From positions 945,822 through 1,009,821 of the forward strand of contig CAJNOI010000008.1 of NCBI GenBank assembly GCA_905250115.1: a DNA stretch of 64,000 bases. Direction: 5' to 3'. The position numbers and the translations under genes were made by a program. The notes beneath the pieces are model-generated. The model had not been told where the DNA came from and did not search any database. It was given only the letters and a program-made list of their open reading frames with translations. Source of the DNA: Adineta steineri (Eukaryota > Rotifera > Eurotatoria > Adinetida > Adinetidae). Every line of letters starts with the position of its first letter. The stretch's first letter is position 1. This document shows positions 22,801-36,733 of this stretch, piece by piece.

Positions 22801-25800
22801 ATCGAAACACCTACGATTGTATTTAGAAGTGCTCTAAAACTTAATGTACTAGAAAATAATATTTACAAAGTAATTTACATCAAATATTTTTTGAAATAAG
22901 AAATATATAGATGAGAAGTTTGAGTATGTAAGAAGAAAACCTTGAATTGAATGAACTGTTTTCTTTAAAAAGATACCATTTTCTTATTTTTAATAGACAA
23001 TAACCATGTAATATTCAACAAATATCATTTTAAGAATATAATCAAATCTCTTCGTCTTTTTTATAAAGTAAGAAAATATGTTTTTATTCGAAAGTCATGC
23101 ATTTTAATCTTTAAGATCCATTAGTAAACGAGTTTGAAAATTAAGTAAAATCTTTATATTTTGACTAGGTATTATCATCATATATGTCAAAGATATTTTT
23201 GAATCTTTTCATTTTTCATTAGATTTATGAGGAATTTTAATAATAATATTTTACTAAAAAAAGATATGCCCTGTAGTACTAATGTGGGTTGGATTAGATT
23301 TTTATAATAGTATTCATTATGATAATTAAATAATAAATCTTAGCTTTGAAGAAATCTTATAAGTTTTAACCTTCAAGACAATGTATTATGAAATAAGATT
23401 ACATAAAAAAAAAGACAGAACTTTTTTTCTTTTGACGTATTGCAGTAATCTGTATTTTTTTTAGATGAGATTCCAGTGTCTAAAGATTTTTTTTTTATTT
23501 TCTTTCATTCGAAATTATCTCACTCATATGTTAGAAATAAAAGTTAGTATAATCTATTCATAGTAAGATTTGTTTCTATCATTGTTTGAAAAATAGGTCG
23601 AATATGTAACCTATAGAGGTAAAAAAAACAAGAAAATGGTTTTGCACTTTTATCGTTCGAAGAAAAGCAAACACCATTAAAAATACTAGGAATCTAATGT
23701 AAATCCGCATTTGAATTTATATTTATTAGCTGTAATCAATTTTGATTATAGTTTTAAGACTATAGTATAATTCATTTAGCAAAATGATGTATTGTTTAAA
23801 AGTCATTATCAGCCATGAAACAAACGTAAGAAACTAAGGCTATATATATATATAAACTTAATTTTAAATTTTAGTCTATTATTCCTTTTGAATAATTATT
23901 TTATAGTAATTATAGAGGGAAATATATTATCTTGAGAATTTAACGTACTATGATATTCTTGAAATTTTTACATTTTTCCAAACGATTTATTTTCATATCC
24001 ACTATTTACTATTGATAATTGAAACGTCGTTGAGTACTTTAGAGTGTATTATTACACTTTTTTTTTTCTCTCTCACTTACTGTAACATACAGTTTCTGAA
24101 TTGTTTATTAATACTTAAGAAATATCTAGAGTAATATTTGAAGATTAGACATAAATTCTTTATCTTAAAGGACAACGCCTTAGTAAACTGTAAGACTTAT
24201 AGAATATAGCTTTTTCGCTTTTGTTATCATTTTATATAATAAGAAAAATGTTGATATAAAAGAAGCAAAGAAAGATTAGTAAAATACATTGTAGCGAAGG
24301 GCACAATCACCTCTAAGCATCCACAGATATTTGTAATTTGATGCCGCACGATGAGAAAAAAAGGTAAAGTGCAGGTAGTGAGAAAAAAAAAGGGAAGAAA
24401 GTAAAATGAAACATTGACAATACAAATCTCGCTAGATTGAAATATAAAGGCAAGTTTTTCATTTAGAGTAATGTCTTTTTCTTTTTATACGGTTTTAAAT
24501 ATATTGATTTTTGATTACCTTGAAATTAACTGAATTATCTGATTCCTAATTCAGAAGAACAGAAAAAACAAGACGTAAATATTCATTAATAAGTACATAG
24601 ATGAAAAGAATAAGATAGTTAATATGAAATATCATATATTAGATACTTTCTGTTCATATATATAAATCTAGAAACTTATATAATAGAATTCAGTAGTAAG
24701 TATACCCTTTTTTTTCTTCTTTATTTCAAAGAAAAAAAATCTGACTCATACTATTGAATATATTATTCATTCTCTGTATAATAAAAAAATGCAATATCAA
24801 CACTAATTTCGTTTCCATCAATATTCAATTATGCATTTCTAAGCACATTTATTTAAGAACTCAAAAAAAAAACAGGTGAATAATAACGCATGTGTTTGTA
24901 ATATTCTCATTTTATGCAATTTATTTCGCTCGTCCTTGATGTTGCAATAACAATCCGATATGCTATATATCATTAAATTATGTAAGCGAATATTCGAAAA
25001 AAATATGAAATAGTACATTTGTATAAATTTTTTTATCCTTTTAGATTTCTTTAATAAAAAGATGATAGCAAAATTTTCTCATAGATTAGATAAGAAATCA
25101 TCAAATAAATGATAAATAAAAGTTAAGAAACGTATGCGCATATTTAAAGATTTGTCATTTTGCTTTTAGTATCATCATTTATCAGTAACAAAATTAATTC
25201 TATTTTGTAAGATATTTGAGCTATGACTGCAAAATGCATAGGCTTACACATAGTCTCTCTCGTCTTATCTTATCATTCTTTATTTCAAACAAAAAGAAAA
25301 AAAAAAGCAAACATTCGCTTTAGTTTATAACAGTACAGAGGTCAGTTAGGTTTCAGTTACGCTTCTTTTTTCTACGTACGTAAAATGCACTTGAAAATTA
25401 CAGAGAAAGATAAAATATATATGGAATATGATAAACGACCTTGAGTTGTATAATCTTCACATATAAATAAAAGAGAATAAAAATGTTTCTCTTATCATAT
25501 GACAGTGGACATTAAGATAAGACCAGTTGTTTTACGTTCTCAGAGAAAATTATGTAAGTATAAAACAAGAAAAAAGAATTAGTTTGATTTTGTCCTATAT
25601 ATACAGTAATCAAAAATACTAACAAACTTTTTTTTCTTTAAAATAATAGTCAACAATAAGTAATTAGATTAGTTAATTTATATATATATATTTTTTTGTG
25701 TTCGTATTTAATTGAGACGGTTTTTCCCCCGATTGAATTAAAAACGATTTATCGTGCACTTTGAAAAATACATTTTTTTTATCAGCGATTGTCATGATTA

Positions 25801-28725
25801 GTTATTTCTGCTGCTTATTTACAGCATTTTTGCATACTCTCAGCCTATTCTTTTCTTTCTCATATAAATCACTCTGCCTGTTTCATTTTCTCACATATGA
25901 ATATATATATATATGTGTGCATGTATATATATATATACGCGTGTGTGTGTATACACTGACACCTGTGCATATGCACACGAGCAAATAATGATCGTTTATT
26001 CGAGTCAATGACGATGATGACACAAAACAGGCGTAAAGCGCATCTATACCGGAAGTTATTATCGTTTTCTATCATTGAAGAAATGAGCAAAGGACTAGAA
26101 TGAATAGAAGTTATATTCGTTTACCTAAATCAATCTTTTTCGAGTTATAACAGATGAAGGACGATAATGATAAGTAAAAAAAGAAAAAAGCAATATCGGT
26201 AAGCATGATTGCTTGCAAAAAGAAAATGGTGATAAGATAGCTTTATCTTACCCTCCAATCTCTATGATCATTCATGCACATCCGATATAAAGACAAAATG
26301 CAAATAACTGTTATTTAAAAACATTCCGGTTATAAATGTATTTTACTGTTTAACTATTTTATCGTATTGAACATTTACTATTAGTTTACACATTATATTC
26401 AACAATTATTACTATTTATATTATCGTTCAGAATATCTTCGTTTTACAAATATTTCAAATGAAACCCATATCGATCGGTAAGCATTATTAACATAGAAAT
26501 GCGCTAAGTCATGTCTTGTCACGGATGACTATCATTTAAAAAAAACAAGGTTGACAATGTTTATTTACATGTTTTGCATCTTCTTTATTTATAATGACGT
26601 GTTTTTTCCTATACGTTCGTTTGAGTAATATCATTATCGTTAAAAACAGTTACTAATGAATCATTATCTATATGCGCGGTAGTGATTTTAAATCATTGTA
26701 TGAGTGACAAAATACAGATACCTTCTTATTGTCTACATAAAACCTTGATCATAGCATAAAAGATAAGCTTTTCTTATACATGACTTTACACGGGAGTGTC
26801 TATTGTTTATACATTCATTAATAGCTGTTTTCATTTATTTATGTTTATGTTTATGTTGGTGTTTATATAACCTGGGTAACGATAATGACAAAATTCAGTT
26901 TTTCTCTCTTTTTTTTCAATTGTTTAAAAGTTTTAAAAGCGAAAAATGATGAATGTACCCTGTAGAATTTAATTTGTAGATATATATATTCTATCACACA
27001 CACTTTTGTTCTTTGTTTTGATTGTTTTCTTAATTAATAGTGTAAAAAAGGAAAGTTATGTTTTTCTTTCGAGCAGACAAATTTTAGTATGTATGATTAA
27101 CCATTTCTTAAATAGTTTTTTTAAAATTTATCTAGGTATAGCATTTTGTTATTATTTGATATAAGTACCCATTTTATAAAGTACAATAGTTCGATCAACA
27201 GACAAAATCTTTTCTAATACTCATTACATTATCCTTCTTAATGTTATTCGATAGTAGAATTTTCTAGGATAAAAACTTTTTATTTTCTACGTATGATATT
27301 CATATATTATATGCAATAATCTAAAAATAAAAATACGTTCTCAAATAGTATTTAACATAGTACCTATTAATATGGTAATTTTCAATCTAAAAAAGTCTGA
27401 TTAGAAAAGAAAACTAACAAATGACAATACTTTTTTTAATATTCATAAAGTCATCAGGTTTTTTTCTTTTGTATATTCAATCCTTAAAAAGAAAAATATA
27501 ATTGAAAAAAAACAGAACAAAAGAATTTTGATTATCTTCCTAAGTATGATATTGAAGAATGGAAATTTGTTGAATCGATATGTTTACATAGCATTATTAT
27601 TCATTAAAAAAAGAAAATCTCGTACACATTCCGAAACCCAATAAATATTCATTATTTGATGGCACCTTTTTTCCCTTTATGTACAAATTTATAGTTCTTT
27701 ATTCTTCTTTTTTTTTCTTAAAGAAAAACAAGAAAAATTTTTCATCATTCATCTTCAAACTATGCTGGTGATTGATTCATAGTAGACGATATATAAAAAT
27801 AACATAGGTAATACTTTTTTATTTTTAATATTTGAGGTTTTTTCCTTTTTATCAAAAAGGAAGATTTAAAATGATTTACATTTAATATCATGAAAGAGAA
27901 AAGCAAATAGAAAAATCATCAGATTTTTTCTTTTGCAGATGTTAAAATGAATACTTTTTCTCATTGTTAAAGTCTTAACATCTGTTTAAGAATCCCAATA
28001 GAACATAGTTGGTCGATTTTTTTCTTCTGTGAACATCAAGGAGAATAATATTATAGTGTTAAATATAGAATAGAAAAATTATTTTTTTCTAATTCGATGC
28101 GCATGTATCATATAATTATCTATCTTTTATTAAGCGTGTATATTTGGTATGTAATTCTTTTTTTCTTCTTTAACCATATGAGTTCATAAGTAAACCGACA
28201 AGACGCAAAGAAGAATAAGAATAAGAAGAGTAGTAGTATAAAAATCTTCGACAACTTGAAGAACTATAATATCCAATGAAGACATGAAACACGTGTCTAC
28301 CCTCTTTTTTTTCTTCTTTTTTTCTCCTTTGCATATTGTTACTTTGTCAAATAAATTGCGTCACACCTGTTCGCATCGTTCATTCAATGAAAATTGAAGT
28401 AACATGTCCTATTCATCGTCTACTAAAATATTTTTTTTCTTCACATTATCGTTCTGTTTCTCGCTCATTTCTTTTTTTTTCTTTTTTACAGTTTTTTTTA
28501 GACAATCTAAGAGAAGAAAAAGATGAAGACAAAAGAAAATTTTTTCTTCTTTTTTTTTCTTTCATTTGTATAGAAATCTCTTACGTTTTTTTTCCAGTTT
28601 TATTCTTTTCATGTCCTTCCCACTCTTTTTTTTAAAATCTAAATGAACTATTATCTATCATAACCGTATTTGAGAGAGTCAATATTTTAAACACATATTT
28701 ATATAAAAATTAATTTCTTAAACAG
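19832..28725. other. 8.9-kb AT-rich gene desert
   Basis: I read both strands and found no exon series, tRNA box pair or transposon. It holds T/A homopolymers, (TA)n tracts, a compound TA/TG microsatellite at 25895-25954, and pyrimidine-rich blocks at about 28305-28330 and 28430-28640. It may contain the promoter and 5' UTR introns of the SKI-like gene to its right, because that gene's first coding exon starts directly after a splice acceptor. Confidence 0.5.
25895..25954. repeat. Compound TA/TG microsatellite
   Basis: Alternating purine-pyrimidine tract made of (TA)n, TGTGTGCATG, (TA)n, CGCGTGTGTGTG and TATAC. Such runs can form cruciform or Z-DNA. No gene overlaps it. Confidence 0.8.
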
Positions 28726-31700
28726 ATGATAATGACTACAAATACTAATAGAATACTCGAACATCTAAATATATTTTCTGTTGATCATTATAAAAAACAG
28801 CAACAACAACAGCATCAGCAACAACACTATGATGAGATCAAAATGAATCTAACGTCAGATCAACACGGTAAACATTAAATACGTGACAATTAAATCCGGG
28901 TTATTTTTATGCTTACCAGTTCATATTATTATTAACACTAACCAACTAATCTATCTTTTTTCAGACGTGTGCATATATATATATATACATCATTTATCTC
29001 GAACTTTCATATTATATAATAAGATAAAATACCTCGTAGATAGTAATAAAAAAAAAGACCGAGTTAATTCATCTAATCTTATCTAATCAGTGTCATACAT
29101 CCGAAATATTTTTAAATTCCTCTTATTTCTAATTGATCATGCATTTAATTATTAAATACTATAATTACAAAAGCTTTCTTTTTCTTCTTATTACTATAGT
29201 TATTACAATGAAATATTGATTAGGTCCTTTAATTTTGTGAATAAAATCTAGAGTTTTTTTGTTTTATTTTCTATTCATTAGGGAGAAAAAATGATGTAAT
29301 AATACTGTTTACTGATGTTATTTTATTCATATGTCTAAAATTGAATAATGTTATAGAAATAAGATCTAATATTTTTCCACTTACGAGAAAATATAAATAT
29401 TTAATGTTAAAGTTATGTGACATAGTAATGTTATAATTTAATTTTCTTTTTTGTTTAGACAATATTCTTCAATCAAATATTAAAGACGAAAAAACAGATC
29501 ATCATGTTGATAATACTCATTTAAAAACGTCACCAACATCAACACCTAATATCGATCAACCATTATTAATTGTACTTGATGAAGACGATATCAATACTGA
29601 TGATGAAAATGAACATATTAATTTAAAAACATCTGAAATAAAATTACAAAGTGATTCACCTACAAATGAAGGACAAAAGACAAATAGTTCAAATAAAATT
29701 ACACCGACAGGTATTCATTTAGTTTCAAAAAAAACATTTTCTTCTTTAGACAATATTTTTTTCGTTTAGCTAAACAATCTATAAATAAATCGAAAAATTC
29801 ACGAAAATCCAATACAAATACATTAACTGATTCTAAACTTTTTCGTCGTCCACGAAAACCTGGTTTATCATCATTACTAAACGATTGTAATCAACAACAA
29901 CCATCAGATAAATTTTTTCGTACTGTTGTCATTGATACTACTTTTATGCGACAAACATATCAACAACAACGAAATAAATTAATAGCTCGTCGTAAAAACT
30001 CTAATACATTTTCATCATCTATTAATATGTCGAATACTAAAACACATTCTATTGACGATAATTCTCCTATATTATCATCGAATGATTCGATATTATCAAA
30101 TATATCATTTGATAATATATCTAATGTATTAACTGTATCACGTATGGGTTCAATATTTTATTGTTTAGAAGATTTATATGGCAAAGTCTTTTCTTCACTA
30201 TGTACATTAGATGAATTTACAAATTTAATAATAAAACCTGAAATAATTGTTACGAAACAAGTAACATTATCAGAAAAAATGTCAATTGAAAAACAAGTAC
30301 CATCATTAAAAAAATTTCATGATATTCGTTTTCGTCTTATATCAATTAATTCTTCTGATTATTTACTTCGATTAAAACAATTACTTGTACCAACTAAAAA
30401 TCTAGGTTAGATAAAAAAGAATTTATCGATGATTGATATTTATTTTTGTTTATTAGGTGAAACTGAAAAACAAAAGCGTATCGAACAAATCATTGATGAG
30501 ATGCGTGATTATAAACGAACACCAACACCTGTTCTTGTAAAGGACAATGGTAAAAAGACAATTCTTTCTTTTCCTCCTTTTTTTGCTTTCTCTATATATT
30601 ATTTATTTATGCATTGCATATGTTTATATTTTAAATACAACGTTTTCTTTTCCTATTCAGTCTTACATTCACCAATGACTACGAAACGTCTCTCATCGGA
30701 TGATGATGACGATGACGATGATGAAGAACATGATGAAGAACCACGAAAACGTTTAAAAATTGTTACAAAAAAACAAAAATCAAATGATACACCACCACTA
30801 GCTCCTACACAATTTGGAATATTTATACAATGTAATGGTCCAGTTAGTTGTAATATATTTTCAACAAATGAAACTGTTTCACAATCATCTTCATCATCAA
30901 CAACGACTAATAGTGCAGAAACGACAACAACAACCACTACAACAACAGTTGCAAAAACTGAATCGGAAATCATAGCTAAATCTACTATAATTCGAAAACA
31001 AAATGAAAATGATTCTAAACAAAATTTTCTTGAAAAATTACAACAACAATATTCCAATATACCAAAATTTAATTTAAATAATGAACAATTTATTCCTAAA
31101 TCTACAATTTTAAATCGAACGGATTCACAGAGGTAAAAATAAACTCACGGGACTCATCAAAGATAATTTTATCCTATTAAAAATAATCTCATTAATCCAA
31201 AGCCTAAAAAAAACGTCGTCCTTTATCGTATTTTAATTATAAACGATAAAAAAAGAACATCGCTCTTTTGTTCTCTTTCTAAATGCATTGTTACTAAAAA
31301 TGATTCAATCATAACATCAAAAAGAATAGGGTCGACTTATGCCAAATTATAGATTAATTCTATTAAGTAAACGATGCATAAAATCTAAAAACAGAACAAA
31401 CTTTAAGGTTGATTTACTATGTCTTTCAATTATTTCCCTAAAACTAATAATTTGAGATTATTACAAGTCTATAAATTTCATTATAATTAAATGATTCATT
31501 ATTTTATTTCATAATAAATTATAGAGACCAGATATATTTGCAGTCTAGTGATTATCTAAACAGATATTAGAATCATGTAATTATGTGTTTTGTCTTTGAT
31601 GTTAATTCTAGAGATAGAATTATTATTTCAAAAGATAAATACCGGATCGATATTGATGTGATTGTAAGTTCAAGGATAAATTTTGAACACAATATTTTCT

Positions 31701-34405
31701 CAGACATGTATATTTACAGATGCTATAAAAGAGTAAAACCAATATATTATTCTAAGAGTAACCGACAAAAAAAATTTAGCGTATAGGTCATAGTATATTT
31801 AATCAATATACAATTGCTTACCATATTAATGAATAAAAAAAAATTCTGAATAAGCTTTTTATACTGAGTCATAAAAATTCTGAATAATAATCACTGTCTG
31901 CTTTTCTTTAGTTAATAATATTCAAATATTCCATTCATTGAATCTGAGAAAATCAATTATTTACCAATGAAATTTTGTTTATTAATTGAAATTTTTTTTT
32001 TGTTTCGATTATTTTTAGTCCTACGGATTGTAATCAAATAAATAACATATGTCCATCATCAACTGTTATGAATATGCCAATAAAACGGCGTATTCTTAAT
32101 TCATATAATAACGATGCAAATGATTCATCATCATCATCTACAACAGCAATGCATCTATCTACAAGATCAATAAATCATTCACGTTGTTTATATCGTTCAA
32201 AATCTTTTACGTTTAAAAATAATAATAATGATCAACAAAATAAAAGTTTTGCTCGTCGTTCATCTAGTTTATCATTAATTCAATATCATACAAAAGAAAA
32301 ATTTTCTAATAGAAAATCTCATTCAACAGACAATAATAATTCCAAATTAAATATTAAATCGAAAAGTGAACCAATCGATTTAACAGATGAAAGTTATTCA
32401 ATGCCAATGATTGTTAATGTTGAAGAAAATGTTGAACCTGCTAATCAACGAGACAAAATTAAATGTAAAAAATTAATTACTACAAATACTAAACCAAAAC
32501 AATCAGAAAGTGTGTCGATATCATCCGAGTCAGAATCACGTCCACCGTCAACAGTCAATTCTCGCTCAACATCTCATGGATCTAATCCAACAACAGTATT
32601 AGCAAAACCAACACCTACTCATCATACAACTCCAACTTCAACTCCAACTCCAACTCCATCATCGTATCGTCCAACGCCCTATGTTGTTTATCAACATCAA
32701 GAATCTTATACATATCGTGAACCATCTCATAATATTTCATCTTCACCTTCTATGTCTCATTCATATCAACATTCAACACCCATTCCACATAATACAAATC
32801 TTTATCCATATTCATTTTCATCTAATCCACAACAGTATCCAATAATAAAAAAAACGAAAGAAGTATCTACACCAAATTCTTACGATACTCGACCTAATTC
32901 TGTTGCTCCAATTCATCCATCATCATCATCATCATCATCTTCAGTAGCAGTAGTAACAGCAGCAACAAAAAATAATCATCATAGTACTAGTTTACCATCA
33001 TCTGTTGTTATGCCTATTGTTCGAAAACCAAATTATTATCAGCAATTAACACCAGAACAACAAGCATCAATTAAAACACAATCATCACCGCCAGTACAAA
33101 TGCAATGTCGTTTACCTTGTTGTCAACCACCACACCCATCTATGCAACAACAACAGCAACAACAACATCCACATCCACATCCACATCTTCATCAACATCA
33201 TCAACAACAACAGCATCAACAACAACAGCATCAACAACTAACATCACCACATTCAACAGAAAAGGCACTGCAAAATGAAAGATATATGTATACATCATAT
33301 GTTCCTTCAACACCGGCACAACATACATTAAAACGTGATCCATCACATACACCAGATATTCTAAATTCATCACCATCTATGAATCGAAAACAACGTCGCG
33401 TTGAATCTATACCACCACCATCAACAACACCATTTCCACCTTATTCATCAACAAAACCATATTTTGTTCCTCCACCACCAATACCATCGCTAGCATCTTC
33501 AAATTCCTCTTCATTATCATCATCACATTGGGCATCGATATCTCCTTCACAACCAACTCAAAATATAAAACCATCTATTCGATATCCGTATCCTCCACCA
33601 CCAAATACACCAATAAATAACATAACACGTAAAACTGATTCTTATCGTCCTCCACCACGTCGTCCAATACCAGTTCAATCTCGACCACCATTAACAACAC
33701 CTGTTGTTGCACAAAATTCTTCAACATTAATGAGTCCACCAAATACACCACATGAATTAACTTTACCAAATATTCGTACACGTAGTATTGATATACAACG
33801 AGCAATTATTGAACGTGGTTATTGTGATATGGATAAATTACCCAAACTTGTTGTACGACATACAAAAACATATTCAAATAAAACAATTGATACAATGGGA
33901 CAATTATTTCCTACATGGTTCAATGAACCTGATTATCGTTGTATACATTGTTTTCGTTGTGATCAAGTATTTACACCACAACAATTTATGACACATGTTG
34001 ATGATGAACATTTACAAAATGAACAACCCATAAATATGACATCAATACAATTATTAACATCAGAAAAAATGTCTGAATATAAAGTTGGATTGTAAGCTTA
34101 GTTATTGATTTTATTTGAAATTTATTTTTTCTTCTTCTTCTTATTTAGATGGAATCAGTTTTGTACAAATCTTACCATCTATGCAAGGTTAGATAATAGA
34201 ATAAAAGAACGGGATTTTTTCTGTATTTTCTGATAATACTTATCTTTCAACAAAAAAAAACAGCTTAAACCCATTGTATAGTAAATTTAGTGATATGGAA
34301 AGAAAAGAAACAACAATAAAGTCAGCTCAGGTATACCTAGTATTACTAAAAAAAACTAATAATACTGCTCCAGCTGCTGCTATATATAGATTGCAATTAA
34401 ACTAG
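28726..34405 (+). CDS. Large disordered protein with C-terminal SKI/SNO-like zinc motif
   Basis: Eight exons: 28726-28867, 29459-29710, 29770-30405, 30457-30549, 30661-31132, 32019-34091, 34149-34187, 34264-34405, all in frame, about 1282 aa. Most of it is Ser/Pro/Thr/Gln-rich and disordered, with Q/H repeats (CAA/CAT codons, 33145-33240), an acidic run (DDDDDDDDEEHDEE, 30696-30737) and a basic KRLKIVTKK stretch that could be a nuclear signal. Near the end, CIHCFRCDQVFTPQQFMTH followed by GLWNQF resembles the c-SKI Smad4-binding zinc fold (CIxCxxCxxxxPxxFxxH). A transcriptional corepressor role is inferred from that alone. No clear SKI/SNO/DAC N-domain is seen. The ATG abuts an AG acceptor, so an upstream exon or spliced leader is likely. 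Without the two small final exons it would stop at 34095. Confidence 0.72.
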
Positions 34406-36733
34406 CTTTTAATATCATAGTTATAGTTAGAAAAACAAATGACTGTCTCGTAGAGAATTAAACCTTTTCTTTCCTGTCACATTTTCGGATGAAATAAAAG
34501 GATAACACCTGCTCCTGATAACTGATCCTTAATATAAATATGTATATATATATATGTATTTTTTTTTTTATAGAGAGGGTCGGATCGGTGGTTTTTCTAC
34601 GAATAGAAACACGTAAAAAACTTGACATAAACAAGTTTTATGTTTACCAGTAAATGTACTGGTAGCATCAAGGATTGGTTTCAATGAAAAATGAGTAATT
34701 CTAATACTCAATTGGTGCTATTATATGCATCATGGTTCGTATATTGTTCTGTGTTTTTGTGTAGAAATTATTTCAACTTATTCATATTTTCTATTGGCTG
34801 TGATTTTTGTTATATTCGTGAATATTTGTATCGAAAAAGAAAAACAGAAAATAATCAAATCTAAAAAGAAAGAAACAGAGACAATGCAAAGATATCTATA
34901 TATATTTCTATACTGAGCGTCTTGTGACAGAATCTCGCTTATCTGTGATACGTAATTTATTTTGTTTTGTTTAGTTTCTTTTCATTTTTTTCAAATATTG
35001 TTGTTTTGCTTGTTGGTTATTATTCACTGTTGTTTGTAAGCTTGATTTCATCTGGTTTTGTTGTTTTTTTCTCTTGCAAATTTTGTTCCCTAGAAATCAG
35101 TTTGTTTTTTTTTTGTTTTTTCATTTTCGTTTTTTTTTAATGTGAAAATTATTTGTGACACATTCAATGTTGATCTCGGATTTCAATTTATAAGTGAAAA
35201 CAATAAGTGAGATAAATATATATACGTATATATATATATATATGAGAGATCACGTTGTACTGTTGTTGTTTTTTTTTGTTCTTTTGAAAGACTTAATTTG
35301 CTATAAATCGTTGTTTGTACATTTTCAAATGATTATGCATTAATGATGACATACAGAAATTTAATAATATTAATATCCACCTGTCAGTAACTAAAACATC
35401 ATCAATTAAGGTTCTATACGTCATAAATTATTATGAAAAACTTGACAAGTGCAAAGAACCTGTTGACCCTTATTAATCATATTATTGATTCACTACTATT
35501 TAATGAATTATTCATTCGGTAAAAAAGATTTTTTAATTAAGTTTTTGCCGTAAAATCTCGTATTTCCTCATTAAATTATTACGGTGTTTAGTTTACGTTG
35601 AATAGAATATTATCTCAAAGGTTGTATAGCAAAAGCAAAATCAAATTTTCAATAGTATCTCGTACAAACTAGGTCAAGATCTAACATTGAAAATAATGTA
35701 AAAAGTTAAAGTGATATTATGTGACCTTAAAAATGTAGTTCAAGTGTACTTGAAATCAATTATTCAAAAAGAAAAATATTCTTAAGTCATTTGTTTTTTA
35801 TATATTATAATAAACAAACATAAAGAAAATCATCTTCAATATTTATTTAAATAAGTATTCAAAATATTTTTCATTGGTAAATAAATCTTTTAACAGATGA
35901 ATAATAATCTAATTTTTTGCTATAAATAAACTATTCGGAAAATTTTAATTATAAAATTAATGGTATATTTAGCTGATTTTCATGACAAATAATGAATGAA
36001 AATTACTTGTTAAACTGGAGATTGATGGATGTTTTCCAGTACACGAATGGTATAATCGTATTAAAATAATATATGAGAATTAATTTTTTCGAAGCCAAAT
36101 TTAGAAACGTCGTTCTTTAATTATAAATATTATTCTCTTTCCAGTCTATGGCTCGAAGATATTTTAAGATTAATAACTGTTTGGATGAGACATGGATTAT
36201 TTTTTAATTAGATATTTGACGCTAGACTAGACATATTTGAATTGAGATCAAATGAACTACTATGAAAATAAAGAAAAATATTTCGATCATAAATAGTTCT
36301 TGGCATAAAGAAAGTTAAGTTCACAATCATAACATATTGATTGAAATGCTAAACAAGAGAATATTTACACTGTCTCACCTTTCTTGTTTTTCAATAAACA
36401 GAAAATCATTACATAAGATTAAATCTTAACGGGAATGTATACTTAATACGGACCGGAAATTAGAATTACTTGAAACATAAATCCAGAAGTCAAATATAAA
36501 ATAATATTCTGTAAATTTAATTATTCAATTCTAACAAGAATATCTATTTGATGTATGACAAATCTTAAATTATATACATAGTCATGATTATAAAAATTTC
36601 AAAGTCCATTTCTTATCTCATTACACGTAATATAAACAATGTATAATGATACGTGATTGTATTATAATATATATATATAACGCATACGAATGAAAAATAT
36701 CTATGTATCATTTATTTTCATATTGAATGTGTA
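34406..36733. other. 2.3-kb AT-rich intergenic region
   Basis: Probable 3' UTR of the SKI-like gene at the left, then T-rich DNA, a (TA)n run at 35216-35242 and another just before 36680. No credible coding exon. Confidence 0.5.

Noticed and set aside
28336..28635. Phe/Ser-rich ORF of about 100 codons
   Set aside because: It arises from a pyrimidine-rich tract. It has no domain, no splice partners and strong low-complexity bias.
31583..31786. 67-codon ORF in a long intron
   Set aside because: No motif. It lies between well-joined exons of the SKI-like gene and has no splice sites of its own.
33140..33805. Minus-strand Val/Asp-rich ORFs
   Set aside because: Antisense shadows of the Q/H/P-rich coding repeats of the SKI-like gene.
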